Shown: positions 16,482 to 23,751, counted from the first letter of the stretch. The stretch: DNA of 43,921 nucleotides from Megasphaera sp. UBA5897 (GCA_002431345.1 DJEN01000013.1:13003-56923); one strand, 5' to 3'. Translations and numbers: made by a program. Notes: generated by a model not told the origin, from the sequence alone.

Positions 16482-17084
16482 TTACCTCCCGCTTCCCAAG
16501 GCTTTTAGGGCCTCTTTGAGCAGTTGTTCTACTGTCTGACAGGTGCCTGCCTTGGCTTCCACCACAGGCAGTACTTCCTGTTCACTATAGCCCAGACTGA
16601 CGAGAGCTGCCAGCGTTTCTGCCGCAATCCCCTGCGATGCCGCTGTTGCCGGAACAGACAGGTCTGCCACAGCGCCGTCATCTACGGGTCCAATTTTATC
16701 CTGCAGTTCCAAAACAATGCGTTCGGCTGTTTTTTTGCCGATACCGGGCATTTTCGTCAGTACTTTCATATTTTTTTGATGCACGGCCAAGCGGAATCCA
16801 TCAGGATTGGCAGCACTCAAAATACCTAATGCGACCTTAGGGCCTACGCCGTTGACACTAATCAGCAGCATAAACAATTCGTATTCATCCTGCGTAGCAA
16901 AGCCATACAGCAAAATTGCGTCTTCACGCACGCTCATGTAGGTGAAGACCGTCGTTTCTCTGCCAATGGTCAGCTTTTCCATCGTCGATGCCGGCACAAA
17001 CACGCGGTAGCCGACGCCATGCACATCGATGAAGCAGTACTCTCTGAATATATGGGTCACTATGCCCTTGAGATAGCCAATCAT
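16482..17084 (-). CDS. ruvA: Holliday junction DNA-binding protein RuvA
   Basis: RuvA is a tetramer that holds the Holliday junction and loads RuvB. The protein has 200 residues in three domains: an N-terminal OB-fold (MIGYLKGIVTHIF), tandem helix-hairpin-helix motifs (VNGVGPKVALGILSA and MPGIGKKTAERIVLEL), and a C-terminal RuvB-contact domain (ALVSLGYSEQEVLPVVE). The start overlaps the ruvC stop by four bases, which implies translational coupling. Confidence 0.98.
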   Translation of the reverse strand: MIGYLKGIVTHIFREYCFIDVHGVGYRVFVPASTMEKLTIGRETTVFTYMSVREDAILLYGFATQDEYELFMLLISVNGVGPKVALGILSAANPDGFRLAVHQKNMKVLTKMPGIGKKTAERIVLELQDKIGPVDDGAVADLSVPATAASQGIAAETLAALVSLGYSEQEVLPVVEAKAGTCQTVEQLLKEALKALGSGR

Positions 17085-17581
17085 AACTGCACCGTCCTTC
17101 GCAAACTCTGGGAATGGCTGCAGTACACGGCATAAATGGCCATAGCCAAGCCGTCTGCCGCATCATCGGGCTTGATTTTTTCATGAATGCCCAACAGCCG
17201 CATCGTCATATCAATGACTTGGTCTTTGGTCGCCCTGCCGTATCCGGTGACGCCCTGCTTAACCTGCAGCGGTGAAAATTCCAAAATAGGAATCTGTGCC
17301 TGCTGGGCTGTCAAGAGAATAATCCCCCGTGCCTGGCCGACAGTAATAGCCGTAGTGACATTGCGGTTAAAAAAAAGTTGTTCTACGCCGATGACATCGG
17401 GCTTGTATTTGGCATACAGCTCATTGAGTCCTTCAAACAGCGTTACTAGCCGTTCTGCATCTGTATGGTCCGGTGTCGTCTGTATCGTGCCGTATGTAAT
17501 TGGCTTGAGACGGCTTCCTGCGGAGTCCACTACACCAAATCCGCAAATCGCCGTCCCCGGATCGATTCCCATTGCACGCAT
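17081..17581 (-). CDS. ruvC: Holliday junction resolvase RuvC
   Basis: RuvC is the dimeric endonuclease that cuts Holliday junctions. The protein has 166 residues. The four acidic catalytic residues are visible as Asp7 (GIDPG), Glu67 (GVEQLFF), Asp140 and Asp143 (KPDDAADGLAMA). The start at 17581 is preferred over an upstream ATG because AGGAGG lies 9 bases before it and the protein then begins at the family N-terminus. It is the first gene of the long ruv-queA-tgt-sec string. Confidence 0.98.
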   Translation of the reverse strand: MRAMGIDPGTAICGFGVVDSAGSRLKPITYGTIQTTPDHTDAERLVTLFEGLNELYAKYKPDVIGVEQLFFNRNVTTAITVGQARGIILLTAQQAQIPILEFSPLQVKQGVTGYGRATKDQVIDMTMRLLGIHEKIKPDDAADGLAMAIYAVYCSHSQSLRRTVQL

Positions 17582-17624
17582 CGTAAGATGCCTCCTATAT
17601 ATCATACTAAATAGACTAACGTTT

Positions 17625-17633
17625 ATTATACCA
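17625..17633 (-). promoter_or_regulatory. Extended -10 promoter of the ruv-sec string
   Basis: The minus strand reads TGGTATAAT, a TGn-extended -10 box, 44 bases before the ruvC start. No good -35 box is seen, because the position falls inside the palindrome at 17636-17671. Confidence 0.6.
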
Positions 17634-17635
17634 TG

Positions 17636-17671
17636 AAACACGGGAGCAGGGCTAGCCCTGCTCCCGTGTTT
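17636..17671. terminator. Perfect 36-base palindrome, probable terminator of the flavodoxin gene
   Basis: Bases 17636-17671 equal their own reverse complement, giving an 18-bp stem with no spare loop. It lies 30 bases beyond the flavodoxin stop and a few bases upstream of the ruvC -10 box. T-richness after the hairpin is short on the minus strand and longer on the plus strand. Termination is likely, but a protein site is also possible. Confidence 0.65.
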
Positions 17672-17701
17672 TACTATACGATTTATTTTTCAAACGTTAA
17701 A

Positions 17702-18415
17702 TTAAAAATCTTTGATTTGTGTTAGCCAATCAGACAAACTCGATGCCGCCCCTTCTATTTCGTCACGGGAAACGGTATAGGCATTTTGATTAACAGTTGC
17801 CTTCGTTTCGAGTTGGGTAATCTTTTCAACCGTTCCTGCCAAGCCGCTGCCGCCATGCGTAGAAAAGATGTTGATTTTCTTTCCAGACAAGTCATAGCTT
17901 TCTAAAAACGTATAGACCGGCATAGGCAAATCGCCCCACCAAATCGGATAGCCGAGGAAAATTGTGTCGTATTGGGATAAGTCGCCAATCGTATCTTTTA
18001 GTTCAGGCCGAGCATTACGCAGCAGTTCCGCTTTGGCATCTGCTACCAGGACCTTGTGATTGACAACATATGCCTTCTTCGGTTCAATGCGGTATACATC
18101 AGCCCCTGTTTGTTGATGAATAACATGGGCAAGATACTGCGTGTTCCCTTCTGCGTCATCCTGGTTTTCTGTTTCAGGATCGGAAAAATAGACAACGGCT
18201 ATTTTACTGTCTTTTGCTTGTTCATACGGTACGTCTTCTCTGCTTCCTTTAATCGAGGCAGATGTATTGGCATCTACCGCTGCAGTCTGTTGTTTCTGCG
18301 CACTTCCGCTTTGCGCTTCTTGCTGAGACTGAACCGGCCCGCAGGCAGTCAGCCCTGCCCATACGGCAACGGCTCCGGCTAATACAATCCAGTTGCGTGT
18401 CATCCATTTCATCAT
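17702..18415 (-). CDS. Flavodoxin-domain lipoprotein
   Basis: This 237-residue protein has a lipoprotein signal ending in a lipobox (LTAC, Cys25), a Gln/Ser/Ala-rich linker to about residue 65, then a flavodoxin fold. Key segments are KIAVVYFSDPETENQ with a following GNTQ (FMN phosphate loop), IFLGYPIWWGDLPMPVYTFL, and FSTHGGSGLAG. An anchored flavodoxin outside the membrane implies electron transfer to or from an extracytoplasmic partner, but FMN binding is inferred. AGGAGGG precedes the ATG. Its promoter carries a MerR-type operator (18516-18546) and the merR gene is divergent, so it is probably induced by that regulator. Confidence 0.88.
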   Translation of the reverse strand: MMKWMTRNWIVLAGAVAVWAGLTACGPVQSQQEAQSGSAQKQQTAAVDANTSASIKGSREDVPYEQAKDSKIAVVYFSDPETENQDDAEGNTQYLAHVIHQQTGADVYRIEPKKAYVVNHKVLVADAKAELLRNARPELKDTIGDLSQYDTIFLGYPIWWGDLPMPVYTFLESYDLSGKKINIFSTHGGSGLAGTVEKITQLETKATVNQNAYTVSRDEIEGAASSLSDWLTQIKDF

Positions 18416-18515
18416 ATCTGCTCCCTCCTATTTGTCGCGGCTGCTGGTTTATATGTTTGCTGCCGATTACAAAATGTACGAATTGAAAAGAAAAATATTG
18501 GTCTTGCTGTAAAAA

Positions 18516-18546
18516 AGCATATCATCCGGTAGTTACCACCGGTCAA
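18516..18546 (-). promoter_or_regulatory. MerR-type promoter/operator of the flavodoxin gene
   Basis: On the minus strand TTGACC (18541-18546) and TATGCT (18516-18521) are separated by 19 bases. The dyad CCGGTGGTAACTACCGG starts within the -35 box and fills the spacer. A 19-bp spacer with a central dyad is the MerR-family signature, where the activator twists DNA to align the boxes. The same arrangement recurs at 20582-20612. Confidence 0.8.
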
Positions 18547-18567
18547 GGGAAAACTCATGATTTATTC

Positions 18568-18596
18568 TTGCGTTTTTCAAAAAAGTATTGCACAAT
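18568..18596 (+). promoter_or_regulatory. Possible promoter of the merR gene
   Basis: TTGCGT (18568-18573) and CACAAT (18591-18596) are spaced by 17 bases, 34 bases before the merR start. The match is moderate. It lies just outside the MerR dyad on the other strand. Confidence 0.4.
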
Positions 18597-18629
18597 AAAA
18601 GTAAAATTTCAAAGAAAGAAGGTGCCTGC

Positions 18630-19073
18630 ATGACATTACCCAAACAGAAAAAACTGCATTCAATGAAAGAAGCCTGCATGCAGACCGGACTGTCGTATGA
18701 AACACTGAAATATTACTGCAACATAGGTCTCGTCCCCAACATAAAGCGTTCGTCCAACAACCGCCGCGTTTTTGACGACCATGACATTGCCTGGATTAAG
18801 AGCTTGACATGCTTAAAAAAATGCGGCATGACTATTGAAGAAATGAAACAGTATCTAGCGTACTGTCTGCAAGGGCCATCGTCGATTCCCGTTCGCAACG
18901 TAATGCTGGAAAAGAAACTAGCTATCCTGCAGGAAAAGAAAAACGAAATACAAGAATCCATCGACTATATTGGCTGGAAGCAGCATTTCTATCATGAAGT
19001 GCTGGAAGGAAAACGGCCCTATATCAGTGACCTGCTCCCCAAGTATAACGATGACCCTGATACGTCACAATAA
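18630..19073 (+). CDS. MerR-family transcriptional regulator
   Basis: This 147-residue protein has an N-terminal MerR helix-turn-helix (SMKEACMQTGLSYETLKYYC, then RRVFDDHDIAWIKSLTCLKK). A dimerising coiled coil follows (residues 85-120, LEKKLAILQEKKNEIQESID). The pattern GMTIEEMKQYL resembles the AdhR/YyaN/NmlR branch, which senses electrophiles or oxidative stress. The start at 18630 has AAGGTG just before it, while the in-frame ATG upstream has none. It is divergent from the flavodoxin gene. The two 19-bp-spacer operators nearby define its likely targets. It contains cysteines (for example in KYYCN, TCLKKC and LAYCL) that might act as sensors, which is inference. Confidence 0.9.
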   Translation: MTLPKQKKLHSMKEACMQTGLSYETLKYYCNIGLVPNIKRSSNNRRVFDDHDIAWIKSLTCLKKCGMTIEEMKQYLAYCLQGPSSIPVRNVMLEKKLAILQEKKNEIQESIDYIGWKQHFYHEVLEGKRPYISDLLPKYNDDPDTSQ

Positions 19074-19092
19074 TTGCAGCAAACATGCGCCT

Positions 19093-19154
19093 ATGCAAAA
19101 GCTGTCCCATGAATACGAAACTCGTACAGCAGGACAGTTTTTGCATTTTTATTT
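19093..19154 (+). terminator. Terminator of the merR gene
   Basis: A 15-bp stem with one G-U pair joins 19093-19107 to 19132-19146, followed by T-rich sequence to 19154. Part of the tail overlaps the end of the decayed reading frame on the minus strand. Confidence 0.8.
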
Positions 19155-19283
19155 GGTTTCCTGGAACACTTCGTTGGCAATACGCAAACAATTCAGCGTT
19201 CGCGGAAATCCTATATAAGGATTTATTGCAGTAATAACATCAATCACTGCATCATATATGCTGTTTCTTTTCCAAAATGTAAA
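19149..19283 (-). pseudogene. Remnant of a carboxymuconolactone decarboxylase-like gene (C-terminal end)
   Basis: The minus strand between the aldo/keto reductase stop and the merR terminator translates, in one frame, to a short piece ending at a stop (19149-19151). It contains YDAVIDVITAINPYIGFPRT followed by LNCLRIANEVFQ. This matches the C-terminal pattern of carboxymuconolactone decarboxylase/AhpD-like proteins (the Y-x-GFP-x-x-LNxLRxAxEVF type). An in-frame stop is met upstream at 19308-19310, and no N-terminal half with the active-site CxxC is found. It therefore looks like a degraded gene once cotranscribed behind the aldo/keto reductase. Identification is by eye. Confidence 0.6.
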
Positions 19284-19363
19284 GTAAATGCATCGTAATG
19301 CTGTAAACTAAGCTGTTAAAATGGGTATCATAAAAGAGCTGCGGCAACATGGTTTAAAAATTC

Positions 19364-20383
19364 TCACTTGGCAGCAGGTGAAGGTTTGCTTCGTACAGGC
19401 GTACCGCTGAATACAGCAGACATGTCTATCTGGTCCAGTGTATCATCGATATGCTGGACTTCTTCTTTTGTCAGTACCATATCTGCTGCCGCTCCATTTT
19501 CCTTCATGCGGCTGCTGCGGGTCGTGCCGGGAATGGGTACAATCCACGGCTTTTTGCCAAGCATCCAAGCCAAAGAAATCTGTGCCGGTGTGGCGTCTTT
19601 TTCTGCCGCCAGTTTTTGAATCCACTGCAATAATTTTTGGTTTTGTTCCATTGCTTTTTTCTGAAACTGCGGCATGACCGTGCGATAATCCGTACCTTCT
19701 TCAAACTGGGTATGACTATCGTAACAGGCCGTAAGCAGACCGTTAGCCATCGGTGAAAAGGCTACAAAGCCCACATGCAGTTCTTCCAATACAGGGAACA
19801 GGGATTCATACCAGCGGGCCATCATCGAATACCTGTTTTGTACGGCCGTAACGGGGCAGACGGCATGCGCCCGGCGCAGCGTATCTGCATCGACTTCCGA
19901 AAGGCCCCAATGCAGAATTTTTCCTTCTTTTATCAATTCTGCCATCACACCGGCAACTTCTTCTACAGGCACGTTCGGGTCTTGCCGGTGCTGGTAGTAT
20001 ATGTCAATATGGTCTGTTTGCAGACGTTTTAGCGAATCTTCTACTGATTTTCGAATGCCAGCCGGACGGGCATCCGGTACAATCGGTTTGTTAGGTGCTG
20101 CTGAAGTCATGTCAAAATGAATGCCAAACTTCGTTCCAATTTGAATGCGGCTGCGAAACGGCTTGAGTGCTTCCCCCAATAAGATTTCATTGGCATGCGG
20201 ATCTTCCGGCGTGCCATACACTTCCGCTGTATCAAAAAACGTATAGCCAACATCAACAGCCTGTGCCAGCAATTCTGTCATGTCTTTTTTATCTTTCGGC
20301 CTGCCGTATCCGTGGCTCATGCCCATGCATCCCAATCCCACTGCTGATACGACAAAATCTGTTCCCAATGTACGGTACTTCAT
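19364..20383 (-). CDS. Aldo/keto reductase
   Basis: This NAD(P)H-dependent carbonyl reductase of 339 residues belongs to the YajO/YghZ-like AKR group. The TIM barrel begins YRTLGTDFVVSAVGLGCMGM. The catalytic tetrad is visible as Asp and Tyr in FFDTAEVYG, Lys in IGTKFG and His in YYQHRQD. Cofactor-binding residues lie in PIPGTTRSSRMKEN. The start at 20383 is preferred because AAAGG is adjacent to the upstream ATG (20392) but correctly spaced for this one. A MerR-type operator (20582-20612) drives it with a leader of roughly 190 bases. It precedes a decayed carboxymuconolactone-decarboxylase-like gene. The physiological aldehyde or quinone substrate is unknown. Confidence 0.92.
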   Translation of the reverse strand: MKYRTLGTDFVVSAVGLGCMGMSHGYGRPKDKKDMTELLAQAVDVGYTFFDTAEVYGTPEDPHANEILLGEALKPFRSRIQIGTKFGIHFDMTSAAPNKPIVPDARPAGIRKSVEDSLKRLQTDHIDIYYQHRQDPNVPVEEVAGVMAELIKEGKILHWGLSEVDADTLRRAHAVCPVTAVQNRYSMMARWYESLFPVLEELHVGFVAFSPMANGLLTACYDSHTQFEEGTDYRTVMPQFQKKAMEQNQKLLQWIQKLAAEKDATPAQISLAWMLGKKPWIVPIPGTTRSSRMKENGAAADMVLTKEEVQHIDDTLDQIDMSAVFSGTPVRSKPSPAAK

Positions 20384-20403
20384 ACTATCCATCCTTTCTT
20401 GTC

Positions 20404-20520
20404 CTAGTACGATGCTAAACCAAACAACTGGCTGTCCAGCTGCTTATAACTTCCCGGTGAAACGGCACAAAAAGCAGCAATCTGCGGCAGCAGTTTCTTT
20501 TCTATTGCATATTCTCCCAT
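20404..20520 (-). CDS. Possible small ORF in the aldo/keto reductase leader
   Basis: A 38-residue frame (beginning MGEYAIEKKLLPQIAA and ending LFGLASY) lies between the MerR-type promoter and the aldo/keto reductase, stopping 20 bases before it. No convincing ribosome site precedes the ATG, and the open frame extends further upstream of it, so it may be a remnant of a longer protein or chance. It does not resemble a family I know. The rest of the 323-base gap holds the operator and the downstream gene's terminator. Confidence 0.2.
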   Translation of the reverse strand: MGEYAIEKKLLPQIAAFCAVSPGSYKQLDSQLFGLASY

Positions 20521-20581
20521 AATGAATATGCTGCAGTATTCGTTTGCAAACCTGCATCATTTATTTTTCTGTGACATGAGT

Positions 20582-20612
20582 ATGGTAGCATCCGGTAATT
20601 ACTACCGGTCAA
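20582..20612 (-). promoter_or_regulatory. MerR-type promoter/operator of the aldo/keto reductase
   Basis: Minus-strand TTGACC (20607-20612) and TACCAT (20582-20587) are separated by 19 bases. The dyad CCGGTAGTAATTACCGG starts within the -35 box and fills the spacer, nearly identical to the flavodoxin operator. The -10 box is poor, consistent with dependence on an activator. Confidence 0.78.
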
Positions 20613-20631
20613 GCTTTTTTTCAAAAAATTC

Positions 20632-20677
20632 AAAAAACGACTACTGTACGAAACTCTTTTTCCGTACAGCAGTCGTT
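20632..20677 (-). terminator. Terminator of the second aldo/keto reductase gene
   Basis: A 15-bp stem (20636-20650 with 20663-20677, one G-U type pair) is followed on the minus strand by a T-run at 20637-20632 and further T-rich DNA. It lies 30 bases beyond the stop at 20707. Confidence 0.85.
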
Positions 20678-20706
20678 GTCATAGAAACTGCCTGTTAAAA
20701 AAACGC

Positions 20707-21555
20707 TCAGTCATGAATTTTCATGTTGCCAATGGCGATGGCCTTCTGCGGATCCATTTCATCATAAATCGTACTGCGGCCTGTATCGAGCGATTGGATT
20801 TGCTGCATATCTTCTGCATCGAGGGCAAAGTCAAAGACCTGGATATTTTCTTCCATGCGCTGTTTATGTACGGTTTTGGGGATGACGACGATGCCGCGCT
20901 GAAGCAGCCAGCGAAGCATAACTTGGCCCGTCGTTTTGCCATGCTTTTGGGCAATGGCTTGAAGAAGCGGATTCGTAAACACGCCTTGATTGCCTTCGGC
21001 AAAGGGAGCCCATGCTTCCTGCTGAATATGATGTACTTTCATGAACGCTTCTTCCTGCCATTTCTGGTTCCAAACGTTGATTTCAATCTGATTGACGGCA
21101 GGCTTGATTTCATTCATCGTAAACAAATCGGCAAGACGTTCATTCCAAAAACTGGTAACGCCAATCGCCCGGATGCACCCTTCCTTGTACAGGCGTTCCA
21201 TTGCGCGCCAGGCACCATAATAATCGCCATACGGCTTATGAATCAGATACAGGTCGAGATAATCAAGTCCCAGTTTTTTCATCGACGTGTCAAAAGCCCG
21301 CAGCGTATTGTCATATCCATGGTCTTGTACCCAAAGTTTGGTCGTAATAAACAGTTCTTTACGAGAAATGCCGCTTTGGGCTACTGCCGCGCCGACGCCT
21401 TCTTCATTGCCGTATGAAGCTGCCGTATCAATCAGCCGGTACCCCGTTTCCAATGCGTCACTGACTGCCCTTTCTGTTTCTTCCGGCGCAGTCTGATAGA
21501 CGCCGAAGCCGAGCTGCGGCATAGTAATGCCATTGTTTAACGTTACATCATTCAT
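20707..21555 (-). CDS. Aldo/keto reductase, 2,5-diketo-D-gluconate reductase type
   Basis: This protein of 282 residues belongs to the AKR5 group of small-carbonyl reductases. The N-terminus LNNGITMPQLGFGVYQT, the tetrad residues in LIDTAASYGNE (Asp, Tyr), TTKLWV (Lys) and DLYLIHKP (His), and the cofactor region VIPKTVHKQRMEEN are typical. AGGAGG precedes the ATG. It is divergent from a LysR gene, its likely regulator. It has no MerR-type dyad upstream, so despite similar chemistry it is probably controlled separately from the reductase at 19364. The in vivo substrate is unknown. Confidence 0.93.
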   Translation of the reverse strand: MNDVTLNNGITMPQLGFGVYQTAPEETERAVSDALETGYRLIDTAASYGNEEGVGAAVAQSGISRKELFITTKLWVQDHGYDNTLRAFDTSMKKLGLDYLDLYLIHKPYGDYYGAWRAMERLYKEGCIRAIGVTSFWNERLADLFTMNEIKPAVNQIEINVWNQKWQEEAFMKVHHIQQEAWAPFAEGNQGVFTNPLLQAIAQKHGKTTGQVMLRWLLQRGIVVIPKTVHKQRMEENIQVFDFALDAEDMQQIQSLDTGRSTIYDEMDPQKAIAIGNMKIHD

Positions 21556-21677
21556 ATGATTTCCTCCTGTCTGTCATGTCATCTATACGGATTGCCACGG
21601 CTGCGCACGCTGCTTTCTTGCTGCGGCAGCTGCCCTATCCTGTTTTATTTTTGTTTTTATCATAGAGGAATCAGCGG

Positions 21678-21700
21678 GCAAAGTACAGTTGCTATTTTGC
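21678..21700. promoter_or_regulatory. Possible LysR operator between aldo/keto reductase and lysR
   Basis: An interrupted dyad GCAAA-N13-TTTGC sits midway in the divergent gap. The arms are short, so this is a weak candidate. Confidence 0.25.
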
Positions 21701-21731
21701 AGACTGCTCTAACTTTTATGCATAGTCATTC

Positions 21732-21760
21732 TTGGAAAAGCCTGGCGGCAATGGTACAAT
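21732..21760 (+). promoter_or_regulatory. Promoter of the LysR gene at 21778
   Basis: TTGGAA (21732-21737) and TACAAT (21755-21760, with a TGG extension) are spaced by 17 bases. The -10 box ends 17 bases before the ATG, giving a very short leader that still includes GAGGTG. Confidence 0.6.
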
Positions 21761-21777
21761 AGCCCTGAGGTGATACG

Positions 21778-22614
21778 ATGTTTGAATTGAACCAGCTGTA
21801 CCAATTACGGACTGTTGCTGCCTGCGGCACCTTATCCGGCGCAGCAGAAAAGCTCCATCTTTCGCAGCCTGCCTTGAGCCGTTCGATGCAGCACTTGGAA
21901 GAAGAGCTGGGCGTACCGCTTTTTGTGCGTCAAAAAAATAAAATTGAATTCAATGCAACGGGCAAGCTTGCCGTCAAATACGCCAAACGCGTCTTGGATG
22001 AAGCCCGTGAAATGAAAGACGGCCTGCAGGAATACGACCGGGCACAGCATACCTTTTTTGTCGGTTCCTGCGCGCCTGCCCCGCTTTGGAAAGCAATTCC
22101 GACGCTCACCACATGCTGCCAGAGCCTGACCATTACATCGGAAATACGAAATCCTGACTATCTGCTGGAAAAATTTCACGCAGGCGGATACCAAGTTATT
22201 TTTCTGCCCTATGCCGTCGATGAACCCGGTATTTTCTGCTGCCGCTGCGGCGAAGAACATCTCTATTTTTCCCTGCCGCCAACACATCCGTTGGCTTCTC
22301 AAAAAACGCTGCATTTGGCAGACCTCAACGGCGAAACTATGCTGCTGCGCTCTCAGCTCGGATTTTGGCGTCCTATCGTCGATACCGCCCTGCCTGACAC
22401 GAAATTTCTGGTGCAGGAAGATACGGCATTTCTGGAACTGGTCAAATTCTCTGTACTACCATCCTTTACCAGTGACCTTGCCATGCAGCGCGAAGGCGTG
22501 CCGGCCGACCGTGTCATCATTCCCATTGCCGATGAGGCTGCCAACGTAACCTATTACGGCTGCTGTCATGCCAAGGAACGCGCCGTCATCTGCAGTCTTT
22601 TTCCTGAAAAATAG
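21778..22614 (+). CDS. LysR-family transcriptional regulator
   Basis: This LysR protein of 278 residues is slightly short for the family. The helix-turn-helix is FELNQLYQLRTVAACGTLSG, then LSQPALSRSMQHLEEELGVP. The effector domain is rich in cysteine (for example ATTCC-type and FCCRCGEE segments), unusual for a metabolite sensor and possibly redox-related, which is inference. GAGGTG precedes the ATG. It is divergent from an aldo/keto reductase and ends at a hairpin terminator. Confidence 0.92.
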   Translation: MFELNQLYQLRTVAACGTLSGAAEKLHLSQPALSRSMQHLEEELGVPLFVRQKNKIEFNATGKLAVKYAKRVLDEAREMKDGLQEYDRAQHTFFVGSCAPAPLWKAIPTLTTCCQSLTITSEIRNPDYLLEKFHAGGYQVIFLPYAVDEPGIFCCRCGEEHLYFSLPPTHPLASQKTLHLADLNGETMLLRSQLGFWRPIVDTALPDTKFLVQEDTAFLELVKFSVLPSFTSDLAMQREGVPADRVIIPIADEAANVTYYGCCHAKERAVICSLFPEK

Positions 22615-22631
22615 CCTGCAAGTATACAAGA

Positions 22632-22673
22632 AGCCTGCTGCACGAAATGATTTCGCACAGCAGGCTCGTTTTC
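22632..22673 (+). terminator. Terminator of the LysR gene at 21778
   Basis: A 16-base hairpin with two mismatches pairs 22632-22647 with 22651-22666 around a 3-base loop, followed by TTTTCTT. It may also serve the convergent mscS gene weakly. Confidence 0.7.
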
Positions 22674-22719
22674 TTGGCGCATCACGCCAGCAAAAGTATG
22701 TCTTTATGTTACTCCCGCA

Positions 22720-23751
22720 TCAATCATGACGGATGAGCAGGTGAATGTGTTCTTTTTTATACGTCGTATAAATTTCTTTGATAAACTGATGTTTGAGAAC
22801 GGCTTCATCGACAATATTGCGGATGCGCAGCACAACTTTAAACGATATGCCGTATTCCCCCATTTTGTCATAGCGCACGAGGGGCTGAAAACCTGTCACG
22901 CCGTATTTGCTGTGATCCAAAATATGACGGGCTACAGCCAGGGTGACATCTTCGACGTGCTGCAGGTCATTGTCATACGTAATGGTCAAAGGAATAAAAA
23001 TCGTGCATTCTGCCAACGGCTGTTCATAGTTGGTCAACGTTGCCGTAGCAATGCTTTTGTTCGGCACGATAACCATGTTTCCCGTCGCCGTCCGGATAGT
23101 CGTGTTGCGCCAGTTCATATCGACAACACGGCCTGCATCGCCGCTGGCCAGGCGGATGTAATCGCCCATGTGGACTTGTTTGGATACCAGCGTCGTAATG
23201 CCGGAAAAGAGATTGGCCAAGGTATCCTGCAGTGCCAAGGCAGATGCCAAGCCGCCGGCGCCCAGTGCTGTCAGCAAAGGCGATATAGAAATGCCGTACG
23301 AGCTGAGAATAAACAGCGCACCGACAAGATAGACGCCTAAATCCACGACAGTCGTCAAAATGGATGTGCCTGCCGTTTTATCGCCGCTCTTGGAAAGCTT
23401 ATCTTTCAAAAACGACGACGCCATATGGGCACAGAAAAAGGTAATCGTAATAATCACGACGCTGTGATAGTGATAGGACAGGGCATTTTGTACAAACTCC
23501 GGCAAATTCAGTATATCCTTCGTCAGCTGAATCCCCAGCAAAATCCCCAGCAGCGTCGGCATAAAGCGAAATATGCTGCGCCAATTGGCGCGCGACACAT
23601 GCGTCATCCGGCACAGTGCCTCTATCAAGAGGCGGAAAAGGCCGTGTAAAATCAATATGCCAATGATAATAAACAAGATGAAGGCTAGAAAATGAATATG
23701 GGGTCCGCCATATTTCAGTTCATAGCCTATGGTAGTCGTAACAAAATCCAT
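22720..23751 (-). CDS. MscS-family mechanosensitive ion channel
   Basis: This 343-residue membrane protein has about four or five TM segments. The pore-lining helix is glycine/alanine-rich (ALGAGGLASALALQDTLANL). A beta domain follows (VHMGDYIRLASGDAGRVVDM, then TGNMVIVPNKSIATATLTN), then the cytoplasmic alpha/beta region. These channels release solutes on osmotic downshock. The start at 23751 has AGAGGAG before it, and the in-frame ATG upstream has no site. It stands alone, with its promoter in the gap beyond 23752 not clearly recognisable. Confidence 0.93.
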   Translation of the reverse strand: MDFVTTTIGYELKYGGPHIHFLAFILFIIIGILILHGLFRLLIEALCRMTHVSRANWRSIFRFMPTLLGILLGIQLTKDILNLPEFVQNALSYHYHSVVIITITFFCAHMASSFLKDKLSKSGDKTAGTSILTTVVDLGVYLVGALFILSSYGISISPLLTALGAGGLASALALQDTLANLFSGITTLVSKQVHMGDYIRLASGDAGRVVDMNWRNTTIRTATGNMVIVPNKSIATATLTNYEQPLAECTIFIPLTITYDNDLQHVEDVTLAVARHILDHSKYGVTGFQPLVRYDKMGEYGISFKVVLRIRNIVDEAVLKHQFIKEIYTTYKKEHIHLLIRHD

